From contig NZOF01000187.1 in the NCBI GenBank assembly GCA_002695185.1, positions 9,597-35,333 of the forward strand: 25,737 nt of DNA, written 5' to 3'. The position numbers and the translations under genes are program-made. The notes under the pieces are model-generated. The model saw only the letters and a program-made list of their open reading frames with translations, did not search any database and was not told where the DNA came from. How positions within the stretch are numbered: position 1 is the first letter of the stretch; every line of letters begins with the position of its first letter. Source of the DNA: Erythrobacter sp. Its GTDB lineage: Bacteria > Pseudomonadota > Alphaproteobacteria > Sphingomonadales > Sphingomonadaceae. Below are positions 1-8,198 of the stretch, one piece after another.

Positions 1-491
1 GGTTCGAATTGCCCCCCTTCAGCGAAGTTCAGGATGTGCATGGCTCGGCTCCCATCGGTCATTCTGTCAAGATATAGCGTCAAATTTCCCGACATTCAAG
101 AATGGAGAGGGAGTGAAGGGTTGCGCACATTGGTCACGCCGGGGTCGCGTTCGGTGTTCAGTACCGAGCGCGACGAGGGCAGATCGAGTGCGTCGTCTAC
201 ATTGAAGGCCAATCCCGCGAAGCTCTATGATGCGGCCTCCTGTTGACCGCGGAGACAACCATGCATCCGGCAGGCGCGCAGAACTTGACGCGACAAAAGC
301 GACTAGAAAACTCCATCGCTTACATGGCGCAGGCATCCGGACGAGGTCTTCCTGAAGTTTCGCGGCGAGCTCGATTGCCGCAACCGATGATCAGCCGTAG
401 CGCATCACTTGGCTGGCGGCCCTATGCAGCGCTTATAGCCCGGGACCGTGGGCGCGACGCGGTCGCCCGCTCCCTTGCCGTTATCGGATCG
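1..491. other. Left-edge stretch with no assignable gene
   Basis: I see no recognisable gene here. The best small frame on the plus strand runs from an ATG at 261 (GGAG 8 bases upstream) to 527. Its product of 88 residues matches no family I know, and its end overlaps the better supported minus-strand gene at 492-872. Its composition (many Arg, Ser and Ala) is what a shadow frame in GC-rich DNA gives. The minus-strand frame at 67-336 is of the same kind. The stretch may hold decayed sequence or the regulatory end of a gene lying left of the window. Confidence 0.4.
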
Positions 492-872
492 TCACGATCG
501 CTCCTCCACCTCGGCGAGTTGGTGTAGAATGCGCCTCCGCTCGTCGCCGTCCAGGTCCTCCAGCAGTCGCCGGACCATCCGGATCCTGCCGCGCGGTCCG
601 AGGCGGTAACGTGCCAGCTTTCGCCCGGCGGCAAGAAAGACGGCCCGGACGTTGTCGAAGCTTGCCGTCCGGGCCCAGAACGCGGCATCGCTGGTGGCGT
701 CGAGGAAGGATATCCCGGGTGCCCCTGTCCGCCATTCCTCGAGGATGACCGACATGATCCGTTCGGCGTCATCGAGGTCGCAAGCGTGGATGGCGTTGAC
801 CAGGTCTCTGGCCCGCGACAGCCGTTGCCCCGTGCTCATGCGTTCATCCGTCCCGCCGCTCTTGTCCGCCAT
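492..872 (-). CDS. Small protein of unknown function beside the mobilization genes (126 aa)
   Basis: The start is the ATG at 872, because a clear GGAGG lies about 10 bases upstream of it; a longer frame to 1061 runs back through hairpin DNA and is unlikely. The product is a soluble, charged protein. It has a helical N-terminal half (ARDLVNAIHACDLDDAERI) and an Arg-rich C-terminal half with alternating acidic helices. It has no signal peptide or membrane segment, and I do not recognise the family. It is transcribed away from mobC, with the hairpin-rich spacer between them. That is a common place for accessory relaxosome or plasmid-maintenance proteins, but a role in mobilization is inference from position only. 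Confidence 0.6.
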   Translation of the reverse strand: MADKSGGTDERMSTGQRLSRARDLVNAIHACDLDDAERIMSVILEEWRTGAPGISFLDATSDAAFWARTASFDNVRAVFLAAGRKLARYRLGPRGRIRMVRRLLEDLDGDERRRILHQLAEVEERS

Positions 873-913
873 CTTCCCGTCCTCCGCCGTGGCGCGCCCC
901 TGAATCGGGACAA

Positions 914-937
914 CCCCGAAACCTTTGGGTTTCGGGG
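914..937. repeat. Perfect hairpin, 10-bp stem, 4-nt loop
   Basis: CCCCGAAACC at 914-923 is followed by a TTTG loop and the exact reverse complement at 928-937. It lies 42 bases upstream of the start of the 492-872 gene, so it could also sit in that gene's leader or promoter. There is no T-run in either direction that would make it an intrinsic terminator. Confidence 0.7.
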
Positions 938-967
938 CCTGGCCTCGCCGAGAGTGGGGGTAGCTGA

Positions 968-1047
968 GGCAAGGACAATCGACGGAAGTGGTGCGGCCCG
1001 CAGCCGCGGAACGCGGCGAGGACCCGGTTCTGTCGATTGTCCTTGCC
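968..1047. repeat. Inverted repeat, perfect 16-bp arms 48 bp apart
   Basis: GGCAAGGACAATCGAC (968-983) recurs exactly inverted at 1032-1047. The 48-bp spacer is itself GC-rich with short internal dyads. Arms of this length in a non-coding spacer beside mobC suit a relaxosome-binding or oriT structure. Confidence 0.75.
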
Positions 1048-1092
1048 GCTGCGAGGGGCAACGCCCCTACAGCCCCTTAAGCCGGTGAACCT

Positions 1093-1115
1093 GCGCGGGA
1101 TCCCCGATCCCGCGC
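1093..1115. repeat. Perfect hairpin, 10-bp stem, 3-nt loop
   Basis: GCGCGGGATC (1093-1102), loop CCC, GATCCCGCGC (1106-1115). It is followed by a T-rich run (TTTCTTTT, about 1121-1128), so on the plus strand it has the shape of an intrinsic terminator. No plus-strand gene ends nearby, so a role as the oriT terminal hairpin, or as protection of mobC from upstream transcription, is as likely. Confidence 0.6.
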
Positions 1116-1255
1116 GCCGCTTTCTTTTACCTGCTCTGCGCCTGACGGATCGCCGCCCGTCCTTCGGCCATTGACCCTGACGCAGACAATAAACCGCGAC
1201 CGTTCCACCGCGCACCAGACAAAACGGACAAAACCCTACGGCCGTCGCGCGACAT

Positions 1256-1915
1256 GTGCTATGGAGAGTGAGATTGAAGCTCTGTGGTTGGCAGGAAGTG
1301 CAGTCTGTAAGACAGAATTCAACTAGAACTGATCTGTCCAAGGGCGGGCAGGCCGCGCATCTGACCACGGCAGCGCGTGAACGGATCGTCGCGCGGCTGA
1401 ACGAAGGCGTGCCGGTGGCCGCGATCGCCATGGAATTCGGCGTTGCCCGGAACACGATCTACCGGATTCGCGCGGCGCTGCCGGGGCGCAGGAGGGCCGA
1501 TCATGCCCCATCGGAACTGGTCTCCTTCCGCGTTTCCGCAGCCGAAAAGCAGGCCTTTGACGATGCGCTGGCCCGTGCCGGGTTCAAGGACCGGTCGGAC
1601 GCGCTGCGGACGTTGGTGCGCAATTCGGTCGGGCTTCTGGATCGGAACTTCGCGTTCGTGGGCGAGGTGAAGGCGCTCTATGACGAGCTGTCGGCGATCG
1701 GGGTGAATGTGAACCAGATCGCGCGGGCGGTGAACCGGGGCCAGGCGCCGCCGCTGCGGGAGGCGGGCGAGGAGCTGGCGCGGCTGAAATCGCAGCTCCG
1801 GCAGGTTCTGCCGGTGCTCAACGAGGTGGTGGCCGAGGCGCGACGCTCGAACGAGCGGCTGTGGCGCGTGGCCCGTGACGGGGCCGGGACCGGCGGGGAA
1901 GGGCAGGGCGCATGA
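1256..1915 (+). CDS. mobC: MobC-family relaxosome protein with N-terminal helix-turn-helix
   Basis: MobC proteins help the relaxase open and nick oriT during plasmid mobilization. The C-terminal half has the family's signature, a segment around residues 147-162 reading IGVNVNQIARAVNRG, followed by a long helix. It is preceded by a ribbon-helix-helix-like region (about 87-125). The N-terminal part (about 40-73, ERIVARLNEGVPVAAIAMEFGVARNTIYRI, quoted in sections as ERIVARLNEG and VARNTIYRI) resembles the HTH of serine resolvases, which is unusual for MobC. The start is uncertain: the frame opens at a GTG at 1256 without a convincing ribosome site, and later GTG codons such as 1298 are possible. 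The stop overlaps the relaxase start in an ATGA, so the two genes are translationally coupled. Confidence 0.85.
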   Translation: MLWRVRLKLCGWQEVQSVRQNSTRTDLSKGGQAAHLTTAARERIVARLNEGVPVAAIAMEFGVARNTIYRIRAALPGRRRADHAPSELVSFRVSAAEKQAFDDALARAGFKDRSDALRTLVRNSVGLLDRNFAFVGEVKALYDELSAIGVNVNQIARAVNRGQAPPLREAGEELARLKSQLRQVLPVLNEVVAEARRSNERLWRVARDGAGTGGEGQGA

Positions 1916-3870
1916 GTTTCCGGGCCGATGACGACGAGGTCCTGAAGATCCGCCCCCATCGCCGGCGGGTGCGGGGCGACGGCCGATCCGGCGGCCGGCG
2001 CGGGGCAGGGCTGTCGGGCAGCCTGCTGAACAAGTGGAACTTCGCGGAGGGCTCGCGGGCGGCGGTGTTCAAGAAGATCGCCAGCGGCGGGACGCATACG
2101 CGCCAGGAGTTGCGCCGGCAGATGGATTACATCAACGGCAAGGCGCAATACACGTTCGGCTACAGCGAGGCCCTGACCGACGAGACGCGCCAGCCGGAGA
2201 GCGCCCTGTCGGCAGTTGCGGACAGATGGGAGCCGGGCTGGCGCGGCACGCCGAAGAACGGCCATACCTCGCATCTGCTGATCTCGTTTCCGCCCGATAC
2301 AGCACCGCGCGATGCGGCGGCGATTGCCGAGGAGATGTGCGAGCGTGCGTTCGGCGGCGAGAAGGAATTCGTCGAGGATCGTTGGGAATACATCGCGGCG
2401 CTGCACACCGACCGGACGCACCCTCATGTGCACGTGCTGGTCAACAATCGCGGGGTCGAGAACGGCAGCTGGTTCTATCTGTCGAACAGGCTGGATGCAC
2501 CGTTCACCTATCAGGGCTTCCGGAACCTGATGGTCTCGGTGGCGCAGGAATACGGCGTCCAGCTGGAAGCGACCACGCGCTACGAACGTGGCGATCTGCA
2601 GTATTCGCCATCCTCGGCGCAGTGGCGGCAGGGCATCGCGCCCGGCCACCGGGCGCTGACGGATCGGGTGCTTGGCATGTTGCTCGAGGAGGCGGACGAA
2701 TGGGGCGAGGTCGCGAAGGCGGCGAAGCTGGTGGGCCATGCGCGGGTGGCGGAGGTCGCGGAGCGGATGATCCAGGGCCTCGCCACGCGGAGCCCGGTGT
2801 CGCGAGAGGAGATCGACAGGGTGCTTGAGGCTGTCGATACGCCGGAGGATTTCGTGGCGGCGGTCAAGGGATGGGCAGAGGAGGTCCGCGATACGGTTCT
2901 CACGCTGCCGCTCGAAATGCAGGGCAAGCACTACGCGGCCATCGACGGCGTGCTGAGCGATCTGAAACGGGATTACGGTCTTGTCATCGAGATCGAGGGG
3001 ATCGAACTGCCCGGCCCGATCGCGAACAGCCTGCATATCGACTGCGATCTGCTGGCGCGACGGGCCGAGGATTATGTGCCCGAGGGGCGAAGGATCGACC
3101 GGAAAACCCTATCGACAGCCGTCGAGATGTTCTCGGCCGGTGCCGAGAGCAAAGGGGATATCCGGGCTTTCGAAGGGGATGACCTGACCGGGGAGCGGCT
3201 CGGCGCCCTCAAGGCCGCGCTCGGCGCCATCGTGCGGGCGAACGAGGATTACAGCTACGCGGCGAGACCGGGGGCGGTGGCGGGCTTCTGGCGAAGGTTC
3301 GGCGCGCTGTCGGAAAATGCGGGGATCGAGCGGCAGTTCGCCAAGGGGGTGTTCGAGAACGACCTTCTGACCGACGCGCAGAAGCTCGGGGTTCTGTCCG
3401 CGGCCGTTGATCCGGTGCGCGGCCCGAAGATCTCGGCCGAGCAGATGTTCGAGACGGTGCAGGGCGCGCGCAGGGAGATGCGGGCCAATATCATGACGCC
3501 TGACAGCGCGTATCTGGCATTCTTCATGCAGCGTCTGACCGAGCGCGAGTATCCCTCCGCGGCACCGGAGTTCGCCAATCGCGAGAGCGAGCGGGAATAC
3601 GCGGCGGCGCTTCGGGCCGAGTTCGGAGCCAAGGGCCTGGAGCGGATGGCCGGCGGCGATTACCGGGATCTCGCAGCCATCACGCCCAACCGCCTGCACC
3701 AGCGCGAGCTGGCGGCCTCGGTGATGGCGATTGCCGAGCGTCCGGAACATGCCGGAAAGCTGGGTCTCACGCGCGCGCAGATCGCCCAAGGCTACGAGGC
3801 GGCCGACGAGCCGCACAAGGCGCGCCGCGTGCTGGGGCTGGGCAGCACCGGCGACGAGTACTCGCTCTGA
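1912..3870 (+). CDS. Relaxase / mobilization nuclease (MobA/VirD2-like)
   Basis: The relaxase nicks one strand at oriT through a tyrosine and pilots the DNA into the recipient. The 652-aa product has the three-histidine metal motif at residues 165-178 (HTDRTHPHVHVLVNN: H165, H170, H172, H174) and a preceding SFPPD segment. Tyr73 in QMDYING is a likely catalytic residue. The N-terminal 40 residues are basic and disordered, as is often seen. The C-terminal 400 residues are helical without a recognisable helicase or primase domain. The ATG overlaps the mobC stop (ATGA). The last 25 coding bases form one arm of an inverted repeat with the following DNA, so the natural C-terminus may have been altered. 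The family (MOBP versus MOBQ) cannot be settled by eye. Confidence 0.92.
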   Translation: MSFRADDDEVLKIRPHRRRVRGDGRSGGRRGAGLSGSLLNKWNFAEGSRAAVFKKIASGGTHTRQELRRQMDYINGKAQYTFGYSEALTDETRQPESALSAVADRWEPGWRGTPKNGHTSHLLISFPPDTAPRDAAAIAEEMCERAFGGEKEFVEDRWEYIAALHTDRTHPHVHVLVNNRGVENGSWFYLSNRLDAPFTYQGFRNLMVSVAQEYGVQLEATTRYERGDLQYSPSSAQWRQGIAPGHRALTDRVLGMLLEEADEWGEVAKAAKLVGHARVAEVAERMIQGLATRSPVSREEIDRVLEAVDTPEDFVAAVKGWAEEVRDTVLTLPLEMQGKHYAAIDGVLSDLKRDYGLVIEIEGIELPGPIANSLHIDCDLLARRAEDYVPEGRRIDRKTLSTAVEMFSAGAESKGDIRAFEGDDLTGERLGALKAALGAIVRANEDYSYAARPGAVAGFWRRFGALSENAGIERQFAKGVFENDLLTDAQKLGVLSAAVDPVRGPKISAEQMFETVQGARREMRANIMTPDSAYLAFFMQRLTEREYPSAAPEFANRESEREYAAALRAEFGAKGLERMAGGDYRDLAAITPNRLHQRELAASVMAIAERPEHAGKLGLTRAQIAQGYEAADEPHKARRVLGLGSTGDEYSL

Positions 3871-3907
3871 GGGGCTTCAATCCTCATCGCCGGTGCTGCC
3901 CAGCCCC
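3834..3907. repeat. Inverted repeat joining relaxase 3' end to truncated plsC
   Basis: The 21 bases at 3834-3854, inside the relaxase end, recur exactly inverted at 3887-3907. Allowing one mismatch the arms extend to 25 bp (3834-3858 and 3883-3907). The loop is only 24-32 bases and there is no T-run, so this is not a typical terminator. The second arm coincides with the last seven residues of the PlsC remnant, just where its family resemblance stops. On the minus strand the arm in another frame reads GLGSTGDED-stop, echoing the relaxase tail GLGSTGDEYSL. This suggests a rearrangement that copied the relaxase end in inverted orientation. Confidence 0.85.
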
Positions 3908-4123
3908 CGCGACAGGGCGGGTGCGCAGGCGGCGATCATGCGGCAGAACCGACCACAGGGCGATGAAATCGGCGTGACTGACATGGTTGGCGACAAGGAT
4001 GCGCGGCGCATCCGTGGCGGGCGGCAGGTCGATGGCGCGCAGGCTGAGAAGCGCCCGCGCGGTCCCGACCAGACCCGCTCGGGCCATGCGCACGGATAGG
4101 TTTGTGGTCATCGCCGCCCCCAT
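3884..4123 (-). pseudogene. Truncated PlsC-type 1-acyl-glycerol-3-phosphate acyltransferase
   Basis: PlsC-family enzymes acylate lysophosphatidic acid or, in OlsA, lyso-ornithine lipid at the inner membrane. Only 79 codons remain, against about 240-270 in a full enzyme. The acyl-acceptor motif NHVSHAD (H47-x4-D52) is intact and followed by the family-like segment FIALWSVLP and RTRPVA. The later conserved blocks (FPEGTR and beyond) are missing. Homology ends at about residue 72, and the last residues GAGQHRR come from the inverted relaxase tail. The remnant is read in the same direction as the macAB operon, after a 250-bp spacer in which I find no gene. It probably once was the downstream gene and was cut when the mobilization module joined. 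Confidence 0.75.
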
Positions 4124-4373
4124 ATGGCCCGGTTCACCCCGTCCTTCGCATGGAAACGGTGCCGGGCGAAAGAGCCGGACCAGCCCTGCCGCGACAGAGG
4201 CAATGACCGGCCATCCGGGCGATGCGGGATCTTTCCGGGGTCAGTTTCAACCTGCCGCCGGCGAAAGGCTCTGCCGAGCGGAAGGCCGGTATATCCGGCG
4301 GTCATGTCGCCGCCTCGTCCATGGGCCTTTCGCAGATGATCGCCCGGTATCGGTCGGGCGACGCGCGGCTTCT

Positions 4374-6356
4374 TTATTCGCGGCTGAGCGCGACGACCGG
4401 GTCAAGCTGGGCGGCGGATCGCGCCGGCAGGAAGCCGAAGGCGATGCCGATCGCGGTCGATGACAGGAAGGCCGCGACGATGGACAGCGCCGAAAAGCTG
4501 ATCCGCACGCTGTCGGACAGCGTTTGCGCCAGCCAGCCGCCGCCAAGCGCCGCCGCGATGCCAAGCGCGCCGCCGACCAGACAGACGAGGATCGCCTCGA
4601 TCAGGAACTGCGCCACGATATCGGACCGCCGCGCGCCGATGGCGATGCGCACGCCGATCTCTTTCGTGCGCTCGGTGACCGAGACCAGCATGATGTTCAT
4701 CACCCCGATGCCGCCCACCACCAGCGAGATCACGGCAATGGCCGCGACCAGCAGCGTCATCGTCTGCGTAGTCGAGGTGATCGTCTCGCGGATCGTGTCG
4801 CTGTTCTGCAGGAAAAAATCCTGTGTTCCGTGGCGGGTCAGCAGCAGTTGGGTGATGTCGCTCTGCGCCTGCGACATGTCATAGCCATCGGCGACCTGAA
4901 CGGTGATGCTGTCCAGATATTTCTGCCCCGAGACGCGCGACATGACGGTGGTATAGGGCAGCCAGACATTCAGCGATTCCGGTCCGAAACTTGCCCCGGA
5001 CGAGCGCACGACCCCGATGACGCGCACCGGGACATTGCCCAGATGCAGCACCTGTCCCACCGGGTCGGTGCCATCGGTGAAAAAGCTTTCGCTGGTGTCC
5101 TCGTCGATGACGGCCACCTGCGAGCGTTCCTCGATATCCGCGGCGTCGAACAGGTTGCCGGTCGCGGTGATATAGGAGTGAAGCGGAAAGTAATCGTTGG
5201 TAACGCCGCTGATCTGCACCGTCGCCTCGGTCGGGCCCCAGCGGGCCGAGGCATTGGACGAGACCGCGGGCGAGACTCCGTCGGCGTAATCCTGCAGGGC
5301 GATGGCATCGGCGTCGGAAGAGACCAGCGTCTCGATCCGACCCGCGCCGCGCGCGCCGAAACCCGTGCCGGCGCGGATCGAGATGGTGTTTGTGCCCAGC
5401 GAAGAGATGTTTTCCAGCACCCGTTCCTGACTGCCATTGCCAAGCGCCACCACCAGCACCACCGAGGCGATGCCGATGATGATGCCCAGCATGGTCAGAA
5501 AGCTGCGCATCCGGTGCGCCAGCATGGCCGACAGCGCCATGTTCAGCGCCTCGGCCATCCGCGTGACCCCCGCAAGGGCCGAACGTCGCCGGACCGGAGG
5601 GGGTGATGCTGTCGGGGCCGTTCCCGTTCCCGTATCGGTCCGGGTGGGGCGGCGTCCGCTGTCTGAGACGATCCTGCCATCGCTGATCTCGATGGTGCGA
5701 TGGGCATGGGCGGCGACCTTGGGGTCGTGCGTCACCATGATGATCGTGTGGCCCTGCCGGTTCAGACCCAGCAGCAATTCGATCAGTTCGGCGCTGCTTT
5801 TCGTGTCCAGCGCGCCGGTGGGTTCGTCCGCCAGAATGACCTCGCCGCCATTCATCAGCGCCCGCGCCACCGAAACGCGCTGCTGCTGCCCGCCGGACAA
5901 TTCGCTGGGATGGTGATCCAGCCGCTGCTCCAGTCCAAGCTGGGTCAGCAGGTCGCGGGCGCGGCGCTGCCGTTCCTCGCGCCCCTCACCGGCATAGATC
6001 GCGGGCACCTCGACATTGCCGACGGCGTCCAGATCGCCCAGAAGCTGATAGCGCTGGAAGATGAAGCCGAAATGTTCGCGGCGCAGTTCGGCCTGCTCGT
6101 CCGGTTCCAGCGTGCCCACGTCGCGACCGTCGAACAGATAGCTGCCGGTGGTCGGCCGGTCCAGACAGCCCAGCACGTTCATCAGCGTGGATTTGCCCGA
6201 GCCCGAGGCGCCGATGATCGCCACCAGCTCGCCCGGCCAGATGTCCAGATCGACATCGCGAAGGACCGTGACCTGTTCCTCGCCGGCGGAAAAGCTGCGG
6301 CCGATGCCGCGAACCGAGATGATCGGACGGTCGGTCTGGCTGTTGTGATCCTGCAT
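4374..6356 (-). CDS. macB: MacB-type ABC exporter, ATPase fused to permease
   Basis: MacB couples ATP hydrolysis to export of substrates (macrolides, peptides, siderophores or lipids in known cases) with a MacA adaptor and an outer-membrane channel. From the chosen start at 6356 (AAGGAA upstream) the protein has 660 residues; an in-frame ATG at 6389 lies 33 bases earlier. Walker A GASGSGKST is at about 49-57, Q-loop about 101, signature LSGGQQQR at 153-160, Walker B VILADE at 173-178 and H-loop His210. A Pro/Thr linker follows, then one membrane helix at about 285-307, a periplasmic domain of some 200 residues and three C-terminal helices with the FtsX-type stretch GGIGVMNIMLVSV. This is the full MacB architecture. 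It lies 43 bases after macA and is surely in its operon. The substrate cannot be told from sequence. Confidence 0.95.
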   Translation of the reverse strand: MQDHNSQTDRPIISVRGIGRSFSAGEEQVTVLRDVDLDIWPGELVAIIGASGSGKSTLMNVLGCLDRPTTGSYLFDGRDVGTLEPDEQAELRREHFGFIFQRYQLLGDLDAVGNVEVPAIYAGEGREERQRRARDLLTQLGLEQRLDHHPSELSGGQQQRVSVARALMNGGEVILADEPTGALDTKSSAELIELLLGLNRQGHTIIMVTHDPKVAAHAHRTIEISDGRIVSDSGRRPTRTDTGTGTAPTASPPPVRRRSALAGVTRMAEALNMALSAMLAHRMRSFLTMLGIIIGIASVVLVVALGNGSQERVLENISSLGTNTISIRAGTGFGARGAGRIETLVSSDADAIALQDYADGVSPAVSSNASARWGPTEATVQISGVTNDYFPLHSYITATGNLFDAADIEERSQVAVIDEDTSESFFTDGTDPVGQVLHLGNVPVRVIGVVRSSGASFGPESLNVWLPYTTVMSRVSGQKYLDSITVQVADGYDMSQAQSDITQLLLTRHGTQDFFLQNSDTIRETITSTTQTMTLLVAAIAVISLVVGGIGVMNIMLVSVTERTKEIGVRIAIGARRSDIVAQFLIEAILVCLVGGALGIAAALGGGWLAQTLSDSVRISFSALSIVAAFLSSTAIGIAFGFLPARSAAQLDPVVALSRE

Positions 6357-6399
6357 CGCGGTCGTTCCTTCCAAGAACATCCCTTCCAAGAAAATCGGC

Positions 6400-7575
6400 C
6401 TAGAACATCGGCGGGGGGCCCATCCGGCCCGAACCGCTGCTGGAGCCTGAACCTGCGGCGACCGCCGCGCCCGTGACGACGCTGTCGCCCTCTGCGACGC
6501 CGCTGCGGATTTCGGCGGTGACCTTGTCGTTCAGACCGACCTCGACCGCCTGACGCCGGGTCTTGTGGGTCGCACGGTCCCAGATCTCGACATATTGACC
6601 CTCGGCATCCTTCTTGATGGCCGAGGCCGGAACCACCAGCACATTCTCGGCCCGCGCCAGCTCGATCGAGACCTGCGCGGTCATGCCGATGCGCAGCTTG
6701 CCCTCGGGGTTGGCCACTTCCAGCAGGCCGTTGTAATAGACCGCGCTGTCGGAAGAGATCGTGTCGCTGTCGGCGATTTCCGAGGGCGCGGGTTCGATGT
6801 CGCGGACGGTGGCCGTGAAGGGCAGATCCGGCGCGCCCAGCGTGGTGAAGCTGACGGTCTGGCCCGGTTCGACATTCATCACATCGGCCTCGGAGATTTC
6901 GGCCTTGACCAGCATCGTGGACAGATCGGCCAGCTTGACGATGGTCGGCGCGTCAGTATTGGCGTTGACGGTCTGGCCCTGCTTGACCACCACGGCGACC
7001 ACGGTGCCGTCTATCGGGGCTGTGACCTTGGTGCGTTCCAGCGCGATCCGGGCGGTGGCCAGCGTGACCTCGGCGCTGGATTGCTGCGCCTTCAGCGCCT
7101 GCAATTCGGCCTCGTTGACCAGCACATCCGCCTTGGCGCTTTCGACCGTTTCCTGCGAGGACAGGTTCTGCTGGCCCAGTCTTTCCTGACGGGTCTGCAC
7201 CAGTTCCGAGCGATGCAGATCCGCCTCCTTGGCTGCGATCTGGGCCTTGATATTGGCCAGCGAGGCTTCGGCTGTCAGGACATCGTTCTGCTGATCCTGA
7301 CTGTCGATCTGGGCGATCAGATCCCCGGACTTGACGGTATCGCCAAGCGATACCGCCAATGTCTCGACCTGACCCGAGACCCTTGCGCCGACGCTGACAA
7401 GCTGTTTCGCTTCCAGCATCCCCGAGGCCAGAACGGTTTCCGTCACCGTTCCCTGCGTAACCCGCGCCAGCACGGGCGCGGTCTCGGGCGCGCTTTCGCC
7501 CAGTATCTGCCAGCCGATCGCGCCGGCGGCAATGAGGGCGATCGCGGCGGCGATCAGGGTCTTGCGCAGTTTCAT
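6400..7575 (-). CDS. macA: MacA-type periplasmic adaptor (HlyD/RND-MFP family)
   Basis: Adaptor that bridges MacB to an outer-membrane TolC-type channel. The 391-aa product begins with a signal anchor (residues 7-25). It continues with a lipoyl half-motif (GARVSGQVETLAVSLGDTVK, about 67-86), a coiled-coil hairpin rich in Ala, Gln, Glu and Lys (about 95-185), the second lipoyl half (VTAPIDGTVV), a beta-barrel and a membrane-proximal domain ending in a low-complexity GSGSSSGSGRMGPPPMF tail. A strong GAGGAG ribosome site lies about 8 bases before the ATG. It follows the RcnB-like gene by 52 bases and precedes macB. No outer-membrane partner is encoded in this operon; the TolC-type gene at 17200 belongs to the RND locus but could be shared. 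Confidence 0.94.
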   Translation of the reverse strand: MKLRKTLIAAAIALIAAGAIGWQILGESAPETAPVLARVTQGTVTETVLASGMLEAKQLVSVGARVSGQVETLAVSLGDTVKSGDLIAQIDSQDQQNDVLTAEASLANIKAQIAAKEADLHRSELVQTRQERLGQQNLSSQETVESAKADVLVNEAELQALKAQQSSAEVTLATARIALERTKVTAPIDGTVVAVVVKQGQTVNANTDAPTIVKLADLSTMLVKAEISEADVMNVEPGQTVSFTTLGAPDLPFTATVRDIEPAPSEIADSDTISSDSAVYYNGLLEVANPEGKLRIGMTAQVSIELARAENVLVVPASAIKKDAEGQYVEIWDRATHKTRRQAVEVGLNDKVTAEIRSGVAEGDSVVTGAAVAAGSGSSSGSGRMGPPPMF

Positions 7576-7627
7576 CCCGTCTCTCCTCTGGAAAGCGACA
7601 GGCCGGGACGGTTCGCCCGATCCATCC

Positions 7628-8092
7628 TTACTTCGACAATGCGCTGAGCAGGCCGAGGACGGTCACGATCTTCATCGTGTTGCTGTCCACCAGCACCAGA
7701 TGATCGTCGACCACGCGGTATTCCTCGCCCTTGGGCGGGGCCTTGAAGCGGCTGTTGGCGGAGCGCTGGAAGGGTTTGCCGGCCTTGCCGTTATCCCCCG
7801 CACGAGGGGCATGGGTCGCTGTCTTCACCGCCTTGTCGCTGCGGGCCTGCGTTTGCGCGGGCTGGCCCGATTTCTGCGGGGATTGGCCCGATTTGGCCGG
7901 AGCGGTGGCCTTCTGCCCCTGACCAGCCTTCTGATTCTTGCCCGCCTTCTGATTCTGACGCGCGCAATCGGGGTTGTCGCGCTGGCAGGTTTCGGCTGCA
8001 GGCTGGGTGGGGGCGGCGTTGCGGGCATAAGCCGCCGGCATCGTGGCGCAGAGGATCGCGGTGGCGGTCGCAAGCAGTGTCAGACGACGCAT
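7628..8092 (-). CDS. RcnB-like periplasmic protein, first gene of the macAB operon
   Basis: The start at 8092 is preceded by AAGGAA; a longer frame to 8257 has no support. The 154-aa product has a signal peptide (about 1-23, cut after AYA). It then has a long low-complexity region rich in Lys, Gln, Gly and Ala, with an NQKAG repeat at about 47-56 and two cysteines (36 and 43). It ends with a compact segment at about 125-150 (EYRVVDDHLVLVDSNTMKIV) that resembles the end of RcnB/YehT-neighbour type proteins, which modulate nickel/cobalt efflux in enterobacteria. Whether it binds metal here is unknown; the histidine content is low. Its place ahead of macA-macB suggests an accessory envelope role for the exporter or its stress signal. 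Confidence 0.75.
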   Translation of the reverse strand: MRRLTLLATATAILCATMPAAYARNAAPTQPAAETCQRDNPDCARQNQKAGKNQKAGQGQKATAPAKSGQSPQKSGQPAQTQARSDKAVKTATHAPRAGDNGKAGKPFQRSANSRFKAPPKGEEYRVVDDHLVLVDSNTMKIVTVLGLLSALSK

Positions 8093-8198
8093 GTGAATTC
8101 CTTTCGTTTCGGGACCTGTCCGGTCACCGGACCGATATGGAGGGTCTGCATGTCTGGCGTTGGTCCCGACCGTGTCGAAGTGTTTCTGCGGGGGATAT

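Larger units (their letters stand above)
905..1120. other. Candidate origin of transfer (oriT) rich in hairpins
   Basis: This non-coding spacer lies between the divergent 492-872 gene and mobC, where mobilizable plasmids usually keep oriT. It contains four separate inverted repeats: 10-bp arms at 914-923/928-937, 16-bp arms at 968-983/1032-1047, 6-bp arms at 1054-1059/1063-1068, and 10-bp arms at 1093-1102/1106-1115. Between the last two lies CCGGTGAACCTGCGC (1082-1096), which by eye loosely resembles the nic region of IncQ-type oriTs. The exact nick site cannot be fixed from sequence alone. The rest of the spacer (1121-1255) shows nothing specific. Confidence 0.45.

Noticed and set aside
1678..3036. 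452-codon open frame on the minus strand
   Set aside because: It is antisense to mobC and the relaxase, which have clear motifs. Its product is Arg/His/Leu-rich with no family resemblance, typical of a GC-rich shadow frame.
3834..3907. Intrinsic terminator for the relaxase
   Set aside because: The stem is long, with a loop of 24-32 bases, and has no T-run after it. One arm lies in coding sequence and the other at the homology break of plsC, so a rearrangement explains it better.
4108..4305. 65-codon minus-strand frame between macB and the plsC remnant
   Set aside because: It overlaps the plsC start in another frame, has no clear ribosome site or family, and is Arg-rich like other shadows.
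4524..5606. 360-codon open frame on the plus strand
   Set aside because: It is antisense to macB, with composition rich in Arg, His, Asp and Gly and no motifs.
6565..7647. 360-codon open frame on the plus strand
   Set aside because: It is antisense to macA; the sense strand has a complete adaptor gene with a strong ribosome site.
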